A stretch of 64,000 nt of DNA from a virus. The notes below the pieces were generated by a model. The model had not been told where the DNA came from and did no database searches. It saw only the letters and a program-made list of their open reading frames with translations. Below, one piece after another: positions 24,157-31,865 of the stretch. Made by a program: the position numbers and the translations under genes. Numbering within the stretch: position 1 is the first letter of the stretch; every line of letters begins with the position of its first letter. The DNA lies in IMG/VR virus record IMGVR_UViG_3300030012_005163, positions 1-64,000 of that record; one strand, written 5' to 3'.

Positions 24157-26572
24157 CTAACCAATCGTTATTAACATCTAAAAATTCAATAATATCATCT
24201 GCGACATTTTCACTATTTTCATTTCTTTTATCATATTCATTATTTATATGATTAATAATATCTTCTACTGTTTTATAATTCAAAGAATTAGGTGTATTAC
24301 CATTATGTACACAATGTCTTCCTGTTAACCCCATTTCTAAAACTGTATTAGGTAAACCATCATGTTTAGTTAACCTTAAACCAATAAAACAACTTTCATA
24401 AACTTTTTCTAACTCTTCTTCACTAAACGATTTCGCATTAGCTTCTATGATATTGTAATCAGTTTTTTCTTTAATAATATCTACTAAATCTCCACCGTAT
24501 TTAATTCTATCTTCACCACTATAAAAGTATATGTTTTCACCTTTTTTCTCTTTATAATTTTTAATTGGTGTTGTAGGTGTTATAGGTAATAATATATGTG
24601 GTATATTTTTTTTAGTTAAGGTTTCCGAGATGAATTTAGATTTCGCAATATGTCTTATTTTACCTGCTTGATTAATTAAATCTTTATTTAAAAATTGTGC
24701 ATCCGAACCACACCAAACAACCGTCTTATGTCCTTTATGGTTTATTAGTGCCATATAATCTTGCATAGTATATATTCCATTGAATATACAAGGTTTGTTA
24801 ATATCTGTGTATTCATTTAAACCGTATTTTTTTAATAACTTATTTTTAAAAAAACTTAAACCTGGCGCTACTCTCATTTGTGTAATAGTAGTAGGGGTAT
24901 TAATCTTTTCATCAACTTGATTTATTACTCTTTTATATAAATCTATATATTGTTCTGTAATATAATCTGTATTAAATAAATTCATATCTTTTGGAAATAT
25001 ATCATCTTTTATTTCCTCTATATCACCTGCGGGATCCACTAAATATCCAATCCCTTTTTTATTGTGTTTAAATCCTTCTATTAAAGTTCGTCCTAAATAT
25101 GAACCACATACTTTTTCACATTTCTCATATAACTCACTTAAATCTGACATTTCTTCAAAATATGTTACGTGTTCGTTTTCTTCACTTATTTTTTTAGCAT
25201 AACCAAAATCATTATCGTTACCAACTAAAACTAAATTTTGCCCCTTTGATTTGGTTTTTTCCGTAATATCATACACCATCTCTTTTCTAAGATAATTCAT
25301 TGTACCCGGTAATAAAACGAAATTTTCAATGTTAATACTTTCTTTAACGTTCTTATTATTATTTTTTTTATCTTCAGTTATATTATATATCATTTCAATA
25401 TCTGATTCTTTAATTTCTTTAAAATTTTTACACATATGTTCCTTAACTGGATCACTTATTGCAATATATTTTTTAATTTTTTCATCAAATAAAGGATATT
25501 CTACGGGTAAAGTTCTAGAACGTACAATGTTAACAAATTTGTTTTGTGGAAAAAGATTTAACAAAGTCTTACCTATTGGTTGATGATTTATCTGAATAAT
25601 ATCAAATTTCTCATCTTTTATTTTATAAAGTTTATTTTTTTCAGAAACTATTATTTTACCATTCATATTTAGTACCCATTTTCCATCACCTTTTTTATAA
25701 CCAGGAGGAGTATCTAAATTATGTAATTTAATCCCTATTTTTTTTGCCTTTTTTTCTAAAATCCCCCCTATATTTGAATAGACATGTACCTCACACCCTT
25801 TTTCTTTTAGTGATTTTGATAATTCAAAGGTTGAGATTTCAGATCCGGTTAATCCATTATAATTCATACACCCCAATAAAACTTTTAATTTTCTATTCTC
25901 AAAATTCTCATCTACATGCATGGGTAAATTTTGTTCATTATTCTTAACAAAAAGTTTTCTGTTTTCTTCCCACTCTACATTAGTCTGCCCTATAGACATA
26001 TGATTAATTCTAACTTTGGTAATTACACCAACCTTACATCCTTTAATTTTATTTTCTACACAGAAAGTTACATCATAAAAATGAAAACCTTTCACATCTT
26101 CATTAAACGTAGTTTTTATTTTGTCTTTTTTAAATGAAAACCATAATCCATCTACTAAAACTACCTCTTCTACGTTGTCACCTAAATCATCACTGTATAC
26201 ACTTAACCAACTTTTATTATTATGGGTGTGTTTAACTTTACCATACATTTTTTGTTGATTGTCCCACCATCTTCCACTTTTACTTAATTCTTTAGTACCT
26301 GCAACACCAATTATACTATATTGAGGATTTCTATCATATATTTTTAATAATTTCTTACCCCATTGTTTAGTTTCTATCATTATATCATCATGACATATAA
26401 CAATAGTATCATATTTTGCTTCTTTAATACCTCTATTATAACATTTAGTTAAAGACTCACCATTATTAATTATTTCAATTACTTCGATATGTTTATGAAG
26501 TCCAGATGATTTAATAATGTGTTCTTTATGTGAGGGCTTAGTTTCTCTAGTACAGTATATAACACTAATCAT
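24137..26572 (-). CDS. Multidomain glycosyltransferase (GT-A plus GT4-like)
   Basis: An 811-aa fusion. Residues 1-215 form a GT-A domain (MISVIYCTRETKPS, acid motif CHDDI with D62-D63, SGRWWDNQQ). From about residue 229 a GT-B part begins (KVLLGCMNYNGLTGSEIST), followed by a donor-like block (SYLGRTLIEGFKHNKKGIG near 500). A third part from about residue 600 (CIFNGIYTMQDYMALI, KTVVWCGSDAQF, then HDGLPNTVLEMGLTG) looks like another GT-B unit. Three catalytic parts in one chain suggest sequential sugar additions. It overlaps the 52-aa gene by 8 bases and the deacetylase by 20 bases. Confidence 0.8.
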   Translation of the reverse strand: MISVIYCTRETKPSHKEHIIKSSGLHKHIEVIEIINNGESLTKCYNRGIKEAKYDTIVICHDDIMIETKQWGKKLLKIYDRNPQYSIIGVAGTKELSKSGRWWDNQQKMYGKVKHTHNNKSWLSVYSDDLGDNVEEVVLVDGLWFSFKKDKIKTTFNEDVKGFHFYDVTFCVENKIKGCKVGVITKVRINHMSIGQTNVEWEENRKLFVKNNEQNLPMHVDENFENRKLKVLLGCMNYNGLTGSEISTFELSKSLKEKGCEVHVYSNIGGILEKKAKKIGIKLHNLDTPPGYKKGDGKWVLNMNGKIIVSEKNKLYKIKDEKFDIIQINHQPIGKTLLNLFPQNKFVNIVRSRTLPVEYPLFDEKIKKYIAISDPVKEHMCKNFKEIKESDIEMIYNITEDKKNNNKNVKESINIENFVLLPGTMNYLRKEMVYDITEKTKSKGQNLVLVGNDNDFGYAKKISEENEHVTYFEEMSDLSELYEKCEKVCGSYLGRTLIEGFKHNKKGIGYLVDPAGDIEEIKDDIFPKDMNLFNTDYITEQYIDLYKRVINQVDEKINTPTTITQMRVAPGLSFFKNKLLKKYGLNEYTDINKPCIFNGIYTMQDYMALINHKGHKTVVWCGSDAQFLNKDLINQAGKIRHIAKSKFISETLTKKNIPHILLPITPTTPIKNYKEKKGENIYFYSGEDRIKYGGDLVDIIKEKTDYNIIEANAKSFSEEELEKVYESCFIGLRLTKHDGLPNTVLEMGLTGRHCVHNGNTPNSLNYKTVEDIINHINNEYDKRNENSENVADDIIEFLDVNNDWLDVYDEY

Positions 26573-26723
26573 TTTTTAATTGTTTTAACCGATCTTCTAA
26601 TTCAAGCATTTTATCCTCCACCCATTTTATAAGCCATCCATTACTATACTCGCTCATCACTAATTCTACCTCTAATTTTTGAAGGTATTTTTCGATTTTT
26701 TTAATCTCTTCTTCTTTCCCCAT
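26565..26723 (-). CDS. Small charged helical protein, 52 aa
   Basis: A 52-aa ORF beginning MGKEEEIKKIEKYLQKLEVE and ending RLKQLKND. It is almost entirely charged helix with coiled-coil-like spacing. It fills the otherwise empty 156-base gap between the dUTPase stop (26729, 5 bases upstream) and the glycosyltransferase start (8-base overlap). The tight spacing on both sides is the main support that it is real. Confidence 0.65.
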   Translation of the reverse strand: MGKEEEIKKIEKYLQKLEVELVMSEYSNGWLIKWVEDKMLELEDRLKQLKND

Positions 26724-26728
26724 ACTTT

Positions 26729-27349
26729 TTAATTTTTACCTGTTGATCCAAACCCACTATTACCTCTACTAGTAGATGATAGATTTTTATCTTCACTATT
26801 TACTAATTGAGACACATTTTGATTTACTACGTTCATAATAACGCCTTGTGCAATTCTATCACCATCTTCAATGGTATATTTGTCATTACTTAAATTTATT
26901 ACTATAATACCAACATCCCCTCTATATCCTTCATCTACTGTTCCTGGTGTATTTAATACTGTAATACCATGTTTTAATGTCATACCACTTCTAGGTCTAA
27001 CTTGAAGTTCAGTATTAGGAGATAATTCAAAACTTAATCCAGTAGGTATTAATTTTCTCTCTAATGGTTTTAGTGTTATTGATTCTTTTAATGAAGCCCT
27101 AATATCGAAACCACTATCACCTACATGTGCATATGTAGGATCAGGATTATTACTTTTATTAACAAACTTAGTAATAGTTTTTAATTGTCCATTTTCATGT
27201 AAGTTTTTATAATGTTCAACTACGTTAGTAATGTTATTGACACCATCATCGATGTTAGTTCCATTACCATATTCGTTAACCATAGTTGTTATTTCATCTA
27301 AAATTTTATTTAAATCCTCAATACTATTTTCATTATATTCTTCACCCAT
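26729..27349 (-). CDS. dut: dUTPase with N-terminal extension
   Basis: Converts dUTP to dUMP and pyrophosphate, keeping uracil out of phage DNA and feeding dTMP synthesis. All five trimeric dUTPase motifs are present: DSGFDIRA (78-85), PTGLSFELS (102-110) with PRSGM (119-123), NTPGTVDEGYRGD (133-145), GDRIAQ (163-168) and RGNSGFGSTG (195-204). The family core is about 140 aa; here 206 aa because of about 65 extra N-terminal residues, helical and acidic (MGEEYNENSIEDLNKILDEI), of unknown role. Its start shares one base with the stop of the HD-like gene. Confidence 0.95.
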   Translation of the reverse strand: MGEEYNENSIEDLNKILDEITTMVNEYGNGTNIDDGVNNITNVVEHYKNLHENGQLKTITKFVNKSNNPDPTYAHVGDSGFDIRASLKESITLKPLERKLIPTGLSFELSPNTELQVRPRSGMTLKHGITVLNTPGTVDEGYRGDVGIIVINLSNDKYTIEDGDRIAQGVIMNVVNQNVSQLVNSEDKNLSSTSRGNSGFGSTGKN

Positions 27350-27924
27350 TACTTATTGTTTTTTTCTTCTATTATCGCTAATTCATTAGCTTGTTTAAGT
27401 ATTGTAGACAAAGTACTACCATACCATTTTGATTGTTTGTCATCATCAGGTTTATCATAATTTACTATTGCCTGATATTCTTCCTCACTTAATGTAACAC
27501 CATATTTCATAGCGTAATAAACTGATCTTTCACCTATTTTCATTGAAGTAATGTCTTCATTAAACTCATACATTTTTCCTTGATTAGTTCTATGCCATTC
27601 AGATTCGCACCATTTATAAAGAAAAGTTTTACCTATTTGGTGTAAAAAACACACCTTAACTATGGATTGTGCATCTACGGATAAACTATCAGGTAATAAT
27701 TTATTTATACCTATAGCATATTTGGTGGTTTTAAGAACGTGATCAATTAACCCACCAGGAAAAGCATTATGTAAAGATGTCATAGTCGATGCAGGTGCAG
27801 TTAATAAATCTTCACCTAAATAATCTAATAATTCTTTATTTAATATACCATACAACTTATTCTTTTCTAAGAAAGTTTGTTTATTTTTTAATATTTTATC
27901 TTTTAATTCTACTGTTTTTGACAT
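27349..27924 (-). CDS. HD-domain-like protein with HD to HQ change
   Basis: A 191-aa protein resembling small HD-domain phosphohydrolases of the YhaM/YfbR kind. H52 and GGLIDHVLKTT (H62) match the first metal-binding His region, and FLHQIGKTFLY (H95-Q96) matches the usual LLHDIGK, but the hallmark Asp is Gln. Metal binding and catalysis are therefore uncertain. A role in nucleotide or RNA turnover would fit the adjacent dUTPase, and translation is coupled to it. A regulatory, catalytically weakened homologue is an alternative. Confidence 0.65.
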   Translation of the reverse strand: MSKTVELKDKILKNKQTFLEKNKLYGILNKELLDYLGEDLLTAPASTMTSLHNAFPGGLIDHVLKTTKYAIGINKLLPDSLSVDAQSIVKVCFLHQIGKTFLYKWCESEWHRTNQGKMYEFNEDITSMKIGERSVYYAMKYGVTLSEEEYQAIVNYDKPDDDKQSKWYGSTLSTILKQANELAIIEEKNNK

Positions 27925-27959
27925 AATTTTAAATTTTCTTTAAAAATAATTAATTTATT

Positions 27960-29216
27960 TTAAAACATCAAATTTTTTGCAGGTTCTTTTTTATTTATTA
28001 ATGATTTGTAAAGTAATAATCGTTTTTCACAAACAGATTTCATATCATATTTACCATTTACTTTTTTATATAGATTCTCACCTAATTTTTCGATTTCTTT
28101 AGGATTTTCAATTAAATATTTAATATGTTTAAACCAAAACTTATGATTTTTATTTTCAGGTATTAATATACCATTACATTTCTCAGTATTATAATTACCT
28201 CCTCTTTCATATGCATTTTCAATGTCTATTTGATAAGGTCCAAAATCTTGTCCTATTAAAGCTTTCTTATGAAATCCAGCTTCTATTACTTTTAACTGAG
28301 ATTTAACTCTATTAAAGTCACTTTCTTTAAGTGGTGCTAAAGAAACATCAAATAGATTATAATTAGATGCGTAACTAGTAATTGGTTTAGTCCATATTCT
28401 TCTATAGGGTTCATTTTTTACGTTTTCATATTCTTTCTTTTCAAATTTAAGTAAAAAATCTTTATATTCTGGACTAACAATTTTATAATTATCAGTAAAT
28501 ATTTTTTCGTATTTATACCATACACTTTCTTTTGGTTTAATAGGTCTTTGTTTTTGTTTACCAGTTTCTCTATCAATTACAGTCATAGTTCCTCTTAAAT
28601 CATATCCACATAATACAAATTGTACTTTATCTATTAAACCTGCAGATTTGATACTACTTACTACACCAGATAAAATTTCTAAATCTTTTAAGTGAGAAGA
28701 TCCACCTAACCAACCTATACGAACTCTATCACTTTTTTCTGTATTACTTTTATATTGTTTTTCTTCTGGATTAATTGCGTTAGGTAAAACAAATACATTT
28801 TGATTAAATTTTGTTATTTCTTTCGCAAAAATAGGTGTAGTTGTAGTTATGTTACGAGCAATTTTTAAATTATCTGCAATCTTTTTATTTAATTTTTGTT
28901 GTTTAATAATTGCCCAAGCTGGGTGATCAGGACCCGGTGCCCAATGATCATCAATATCCATAATAGTGGTTATACCTAACTCATCACATCTCTTAAGAAC
29001 AGACTCTATTTTTTCATATGGACCTAATGTTCTATGGTAATGAATTAAATCATATTGTTTTAAGAAATCATCACTCTCCAAATCTGGCTCATAATCTATA
29101 TCTACATAAAAGTCGTTAGGATAATATTCTTGTAATTTAATGTGGGGTATTGTAGAACGGTAATAAGATACACCTGTTCTATCACTAGGTACTACTAAAA
29201 TTTTTAATTTACTCAT
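27960..29216 (-). CDS. GT4-like glycosyltransferase
   Basis: A 418-aa GT-B enzyme. The N-terminus (LKILVVPSDRTGVSYYRSTI) carries the typical nucleotide-sugar/acceptor-side loop, and MDIDDHWAPGPDHPAW (near residue 92) is common in phage and marine GT4-like proteins. Donor-domain features include RIGWLGGSSHLKDLE (near 168) and VIEAGFHKKALIG (near 308). The start codon sits directly behind a 14-bp perfect hairpin. It lies in the same direction as, and upstream of, the HD/dUTPase/sugar genes. Confidence 0.82.
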   Translation of the reverse strand: MSKLKILVVPSDRTGVSYYRSTIPHIKLQEYYPNDFYVDIDYEPDLESDDFLKQYDLIHYHRTLGPYEKIESVLKRCDELGITTIMDIDDHWAPGPDHPAWAIIKQQKLNKKIADNLKIARNITTTTPIFAKEITKFNQNVFVLPNAINPEEKQYKSNTEKSDRVRIGWLGGSSHLKDLEILSGVVSSIKSAGLIDKVQFVLCGYDLRGTMTVIDRETGKQKQRPIKPKESVWYKYEKIFTDNYKIVSPEYKDFLLKFEKKEYENVKNEPYRRIWTKPITSYASNYNLFDVSLAPLKESDFNRVKSQLKVIEAGFHKKALIGQDFGPYQIDIENAYERGGNYNTEKCNGILIPENKNHKFWFKHIKYLIENPKEIEKLGENLYKKVNGKYDMKSVCEKRLLLYKSLINKKEPAKNLMF

Positions 29217-29255
29217 AATAAAGTTTTTTTAAAATATAAGTAAAAAAACTTTATT
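29217..29255 (-). promoter_or_regulatory. Hairpin with 14-bp perfect arms abutting a start codon
   Basis: AATAAAGTTTTTTT and AAAAAAACTTTATT are perfect arms around an 11-base loop. The ATG of the 29216 gene follows at once. The hairpin may end transcription from 30245 (the second arm, read on the minus strand, lacks a long trailing T run) or hide the ribosome binding region. Confidence 0.6.
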
Positions 29256-29267
29256 AATAAATGTTAT

Positions 29268-30245
29268 TTATAAATTTTTTACAACGTTTGTTTTAAAATC
29301 TTTTTTATAGGGTTCTAAATCTATAGGCTCAATCGGTATCGCTTTTATTTCTTCTTCAATAGGTGTAGTATAATAATATGGTCCCCATTCAGTATATCCC
29401 TCACCAATACCAAAAATACCAATATCTGGAAAACGATTTTGTGCGAATAGTAATCTAACAAAATTATCTTTTAATTGAAAACCTACATCGATAAAACTAT
29501 CAATATACTGATATTTAGTACTTAAGTTAACAGATTCTATTTTAATATTCACATATCTATCATCTACGATCTCTATGGAAACCGTACCGGAACCATAAAC
29601 TTCGAAGTAAATAGCACCACCTATATTTAAATCTCCGTTAATAGAAATATTGATTGTACCATCATTTAAATTATAATCTTTAAATATAATCTCATTTATT
29701 TCATATTTAACATCAACATTTCTTAATTTATTCCATTGTGTTTTTACAAATCCAACATTAACCGGTGATTTAACAGGTAAAAATTCACCTAATTTAGTTT
29801 TATCGTCAAAAGGTAATTGATTGTTAACTGCCGTATTTATAAGGTTTATTATTAAATCTTTATTTTCTCGTGTAGATAAAATTTCTACGATGTCTTCTGT
29901 CTTACCCTCAACAAACTTTATAATGTTTGAGACTGCTTTTGCGTAATCTATACCAAATTGATCACCGTTAGTTTCAAATCCAAAGTCAGATAGTACTTTT
30001 GATAGGTCTTCTACACTATTAATAGTATTATTATCACCCATTAAATAAACACCTAGTGCTTTTGCAGTCATATCACCAAATCCAGGCGCACCAGTATCTA
30101 TGCCCGTATGTTTTTCTATAAATTTTTGTATTTCATAATAATTGGGTCCTGGTAATTCTTGTTCTGTAACTATATTACCGTATAATCTTTCTTCATTAAA
30201 TAAAGATTTTATTCTAATAATTTCACTTAGAAAATGTTTTTCCAT
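29268..30245 (-). CDS. Unknown protein, possible virion component
   Basis: A 325-aa protein of unknown family. The N-terminus (MEKHFLSEIIRIKSLFNEE) resembles short helical leaders seen on other proteins here. Residues 40-160 look helical and residues 165-300 are strand-rich (NDGTINISINGDLNIGGAIYF), like a beta-sandwich or lipid-binding barrel. It is the first gene of its minus-strand unit; an ATATTTATTATT motif runs directly into its ATG. No catalytic motif is visible. Confidence 0.55.
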   Translation of the reverse strand: MEKHFLSEIIRIKSLFNEERLYGNIVTEQELPGPNYYEIQKFIEKHTGIDTGAPGFGDMTAKALGVYLMGDNNTINSVEDLSKVLSDFGFETNGDQFGIDYAKAVSNIIKFVEGKTEDIVEILSTRENKDLIINLINTAVNNQLPFDDKTKLGEFLPVKSPVNVGFVKTQWNKLRNVDVKYEINEIIFKDYNLNDGTINISINGDLNIGGAIYFEVYGSGTVSIEIVDDRYVNIKIESVNLSTKYQYIDSFIDVGFQLKDNFVRLLFAQNRFPDIGIFGIGEGYTEWGPYYYTTPIEEEIKAIPIEPIDLEPYKKDFKTNVVKNL

Positions 30246-30275
30246 AATAATAAATATATTTTTTTTTAATAAAAA

Positions 30276-30306
30276 TTTGGTGGTTTAAATTTTTTTTGTA
30301 TATTTG
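30276..30306 (+). promoter_or_regulatory. Bacteroidota-type promoter P1 of early island
   Basis: TTTG (30276-30279), 19-base spacer, TATATTTG (30299-30306): a perfect match to the Bacteroidota consensus. The spacer shares the T-rich sequence of the next two promoters. Confidence 0.88.
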
Positions 30307-30334
30307 TCACATCAAACCACTAAATGTTAATAAT

Positions 30335-30862
30335 ATGTTAAATTTATCAGATTACTCAAAAATTTATAAAACAACTTTTAAAAATGGGGATGTTCATTTT
30401 GGTAGAGTTGTATCCTCTAAAAAATATTCACCTAAAATTTATTTGAATGATCAAATTAGTAAAGTCAAATCTAATAGTAAAAACCCTAATAGAATTAATA
30501 TGACTACTGAGTTTGAGTTGAGGGTACAAAGAGAGATAGATACTGTTAAATGTGAAATAGTTTTTGAGGGTTTGACTGCGGAATGTTGTCAAAAAAAGGA
30601 TTCTTTGATATATAATAGTAAACAATGTATTAATTACAGAAAAAGTGTAATGAATAAAAAAAGAGTTGACGTACCAAGAACGATTAAAAAGGATTATGTT
30701 AAAAAATTAATTAATCCTACTACTAAAGAAATTTTTTATTACGTAGATTGGAGTTGGGCTAAGTCTCATCCATATTTCTCTAAACACATATCAATCGATA
30801 AATCTCATCCATTACACCCTAATTTTAAAAAATTGACAATAGAAAATATAAAAATCTTATAA
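30335..30862 (+). CDS. Unknown early protein 1
   Basis: A basic 175-aa protein, function unknown. The sequence is rich in Lys and Asn with a C-terminal Trp/His patch (YYVDWSWAKSHPYFSKH near residue 140). I start at the ATG at 30335 because an upstream TTG at 30296 would place the start inside the promoter -7 element. Residues 80-110 contain a CC pair (LTAECCQKK) and one further Cys. It is the first of three small genes with near-identical promoters. An early host-takeover role is likely but inferred from promoter type only. Confidence 0.65.
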   Translation: MLNLSDYSKIYKTTFKNGDVHFGRVVSSKKYSPKIYLNDQISKVKSNSKNPNRINMTTEFELRVQREIDTVKCEIVFEGLTAECCQKKDSLIYNSKQCINYRKSVMNKKRVDVPRTIKKDYVKKLINPTTKEIFYYVDWSWAKSHPYFSKHISIDKSHPLHPNFKKLTIENIKIL

Positions 30863-30866
30863 AAAA

Positions 30867-30898
30867 TTTGGTAGATTAAAAAATTTTTTGTAATTTAG
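30867..30898 (+). promoter_or_regulatory. Bacteroidota-type promoter P2 of early island
   Basis: TTTG (30867-30870), 20-base spacer, TAATTTAG (30891-30898), a near match to TAnnTTTG. The core GG(T/C)(A/G)G(A/T)TTAAA is shared with P1 and P3. Confidence 0.72.
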
Positions 30899-30919
30899 TA
30901 TTATAAAAATTAAACAACT

Positions 30920-31204
30920 ATGAAATATTTTAATAGACACGAATGTATGGGTAAAAAAACCCTAAGAAGTATTAGTGAGGCAACAACAGAACTATTCGGC
31001 ATAGATGGTGTTAGTCCTTTTGGTGGTGTAGGTAATATGTTATACGGTTTGTATGACGGTTTTGACTACTCAGATAAAATTCGTTCACACGAAGATATGG
31101 AAACCATTAAAAGTCAAAAAATGGATTTGTATGAAAAGATTTTAAATATCTGTAAGGATGTAGATACATACCCTAAACACGAACATGATGTAACCGTACA
31201 TTAA
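30920..31204 (+). CDS. Unknown early protein 2
   Basis: A 94-aa protein of unknown family. A Gly/aromatic middle (GIDGVSPFGGVGNMLYGLYDGF, cited within 20: SPFGGVGNMLYGLYDGF) separates a helical N-terminus from a charged helical C-terminus, and the end is His-rich (YPKHEHDVTVH). It has no membrane helix or signal. It stands alone behind promoter P2. A small early effector is plausible; nothing more can be said. Confidence 0.6.
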   Translation: MKYFNRHECMGKKTLRSISEATTELFGIDGVSPFGGVGNMLYGLYDGFDYSDKIRSHEDMETIKSQKMDLYEKILNICKDVDTYPKHEHDVTVH

Positions 31205-31220
31205 AAAAACTTCTAAAAAG

Positions 31221-31251
31221 TTTGGCAGTTTAAAAATTTTTTGTATCTTTA
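31221..31251 (+). promoter_or_regulatory. Bacteroidota-type promoter P3 of early island
   Basis: TTTG (31221-31224), 19-base spacer, TATCTTTA (31244-31251), one mismatch from consensus. It lies 21 bases before the 31272 ATG. Confidence 0.78.
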
Positions 31252-31271
31252 CAATATCAAATCAAATAACT

Positions 31272-31838
31272 ATGGGAAATTCAGAAATCACAATCAGAGT
31301 ACAAAATTACAACGGTAATAACGGATTTATTAATTCATTACAGAATGGGTTAAAAAAATATGGTAAATTAACCGAAAGACAACTTTTGGCGGCAGGTAAA
31401 TTTTTTACTAAACTTAATAACTCAACTCAAACACAACAACCTAAAGAGGTTAATGTGGATATCAAAATTACTAAATTCATTGCTAAGAGAGTTGCGGAAG
31501 AGAATGAATTAGAGTTTAGACCTTTTTTAATGACTATTAGTAAGGTTTTGAAAGAGACTGAAAGAGCGTATCAAGTAGTTGGTAAACTAACTGTTTCAGA
31601 TGTTTCATCTTGTAGAGTGTGTGGTAGAGATTTAACGGATTGGAGATCACAGGCGACTGGTGTAGGACCAGTTTGTTCCAAAACATTAGGTATACCATAT
31701 GTAAAGAATGAATTAGATGTTGCAGTTTATAAGAAACTACTTAAAATGAAAATTGATAAAATTGGAGATTTAACTTTTTGGTTGGCAAAATCACAAATTG
31801 TCGAAGGAAAAGAAGATTTAGAAAATAGTTTAAAATAA
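31272..31838 (+). CDS. DUF6011-like zinc-finger protein
   Basis: A 188-aa protein. Residues 112-140 (SCRVCGRDLTDWRSQATGVG, then PVC) match the DUF6011-type putative zinc site CxxCGRxLTDxxSxxxGxGPxC (C114, C117, C135). That domain is common in phage and plasmid proteins and its function is not known. A fourth ligand is not obvious. The N-terminal part contains GLKKYGKLTERQLLAAGKF (residues 26-44), a short basic helical segment that may bind nucleic acid. It has a private host-type promoter and ends at a strong UUCG terminator. Confidence 0.75.
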   Translation: MGNSEITIRVQNYNGNNGFINSLQNGLKKYGKLTERQLLAAGKFFTKLNNSTQTQQPKEVNVDIKITKFIAKRVAEENELEFRPFLMTISKVLKETERAYQVVGKLTVSDVSSCRVCGRDLTDWRSQATGVGPVCSKTLGIPYVKNELDVAVYKKLLKMKIDKIGDLTFWLAKSQIVEGKEDLENSLK

Positions 31839-31840
31839 AA

Positions 31841-31865
31841 AAACCCTCTTCGGAGGGTTTCTTTT
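31841..31865. terminator. UUCG-tetraloop terminator between convergent genes
   Basis: AAACCCTC, loop TTCG, GAGGGTTT, then CTTTTT. On the minus strand the A run before it supplies a T tract, so it should terminate both the 31838 and the 31865 transcripts. Confidence 0.9.

Noticed and set aside
30296-30334. TTG start giving 13 extra N-terminal residues
   Set aside because: It would place the start inside the promoter -7 element. The ATG at 30335 fits the promoter spacing.
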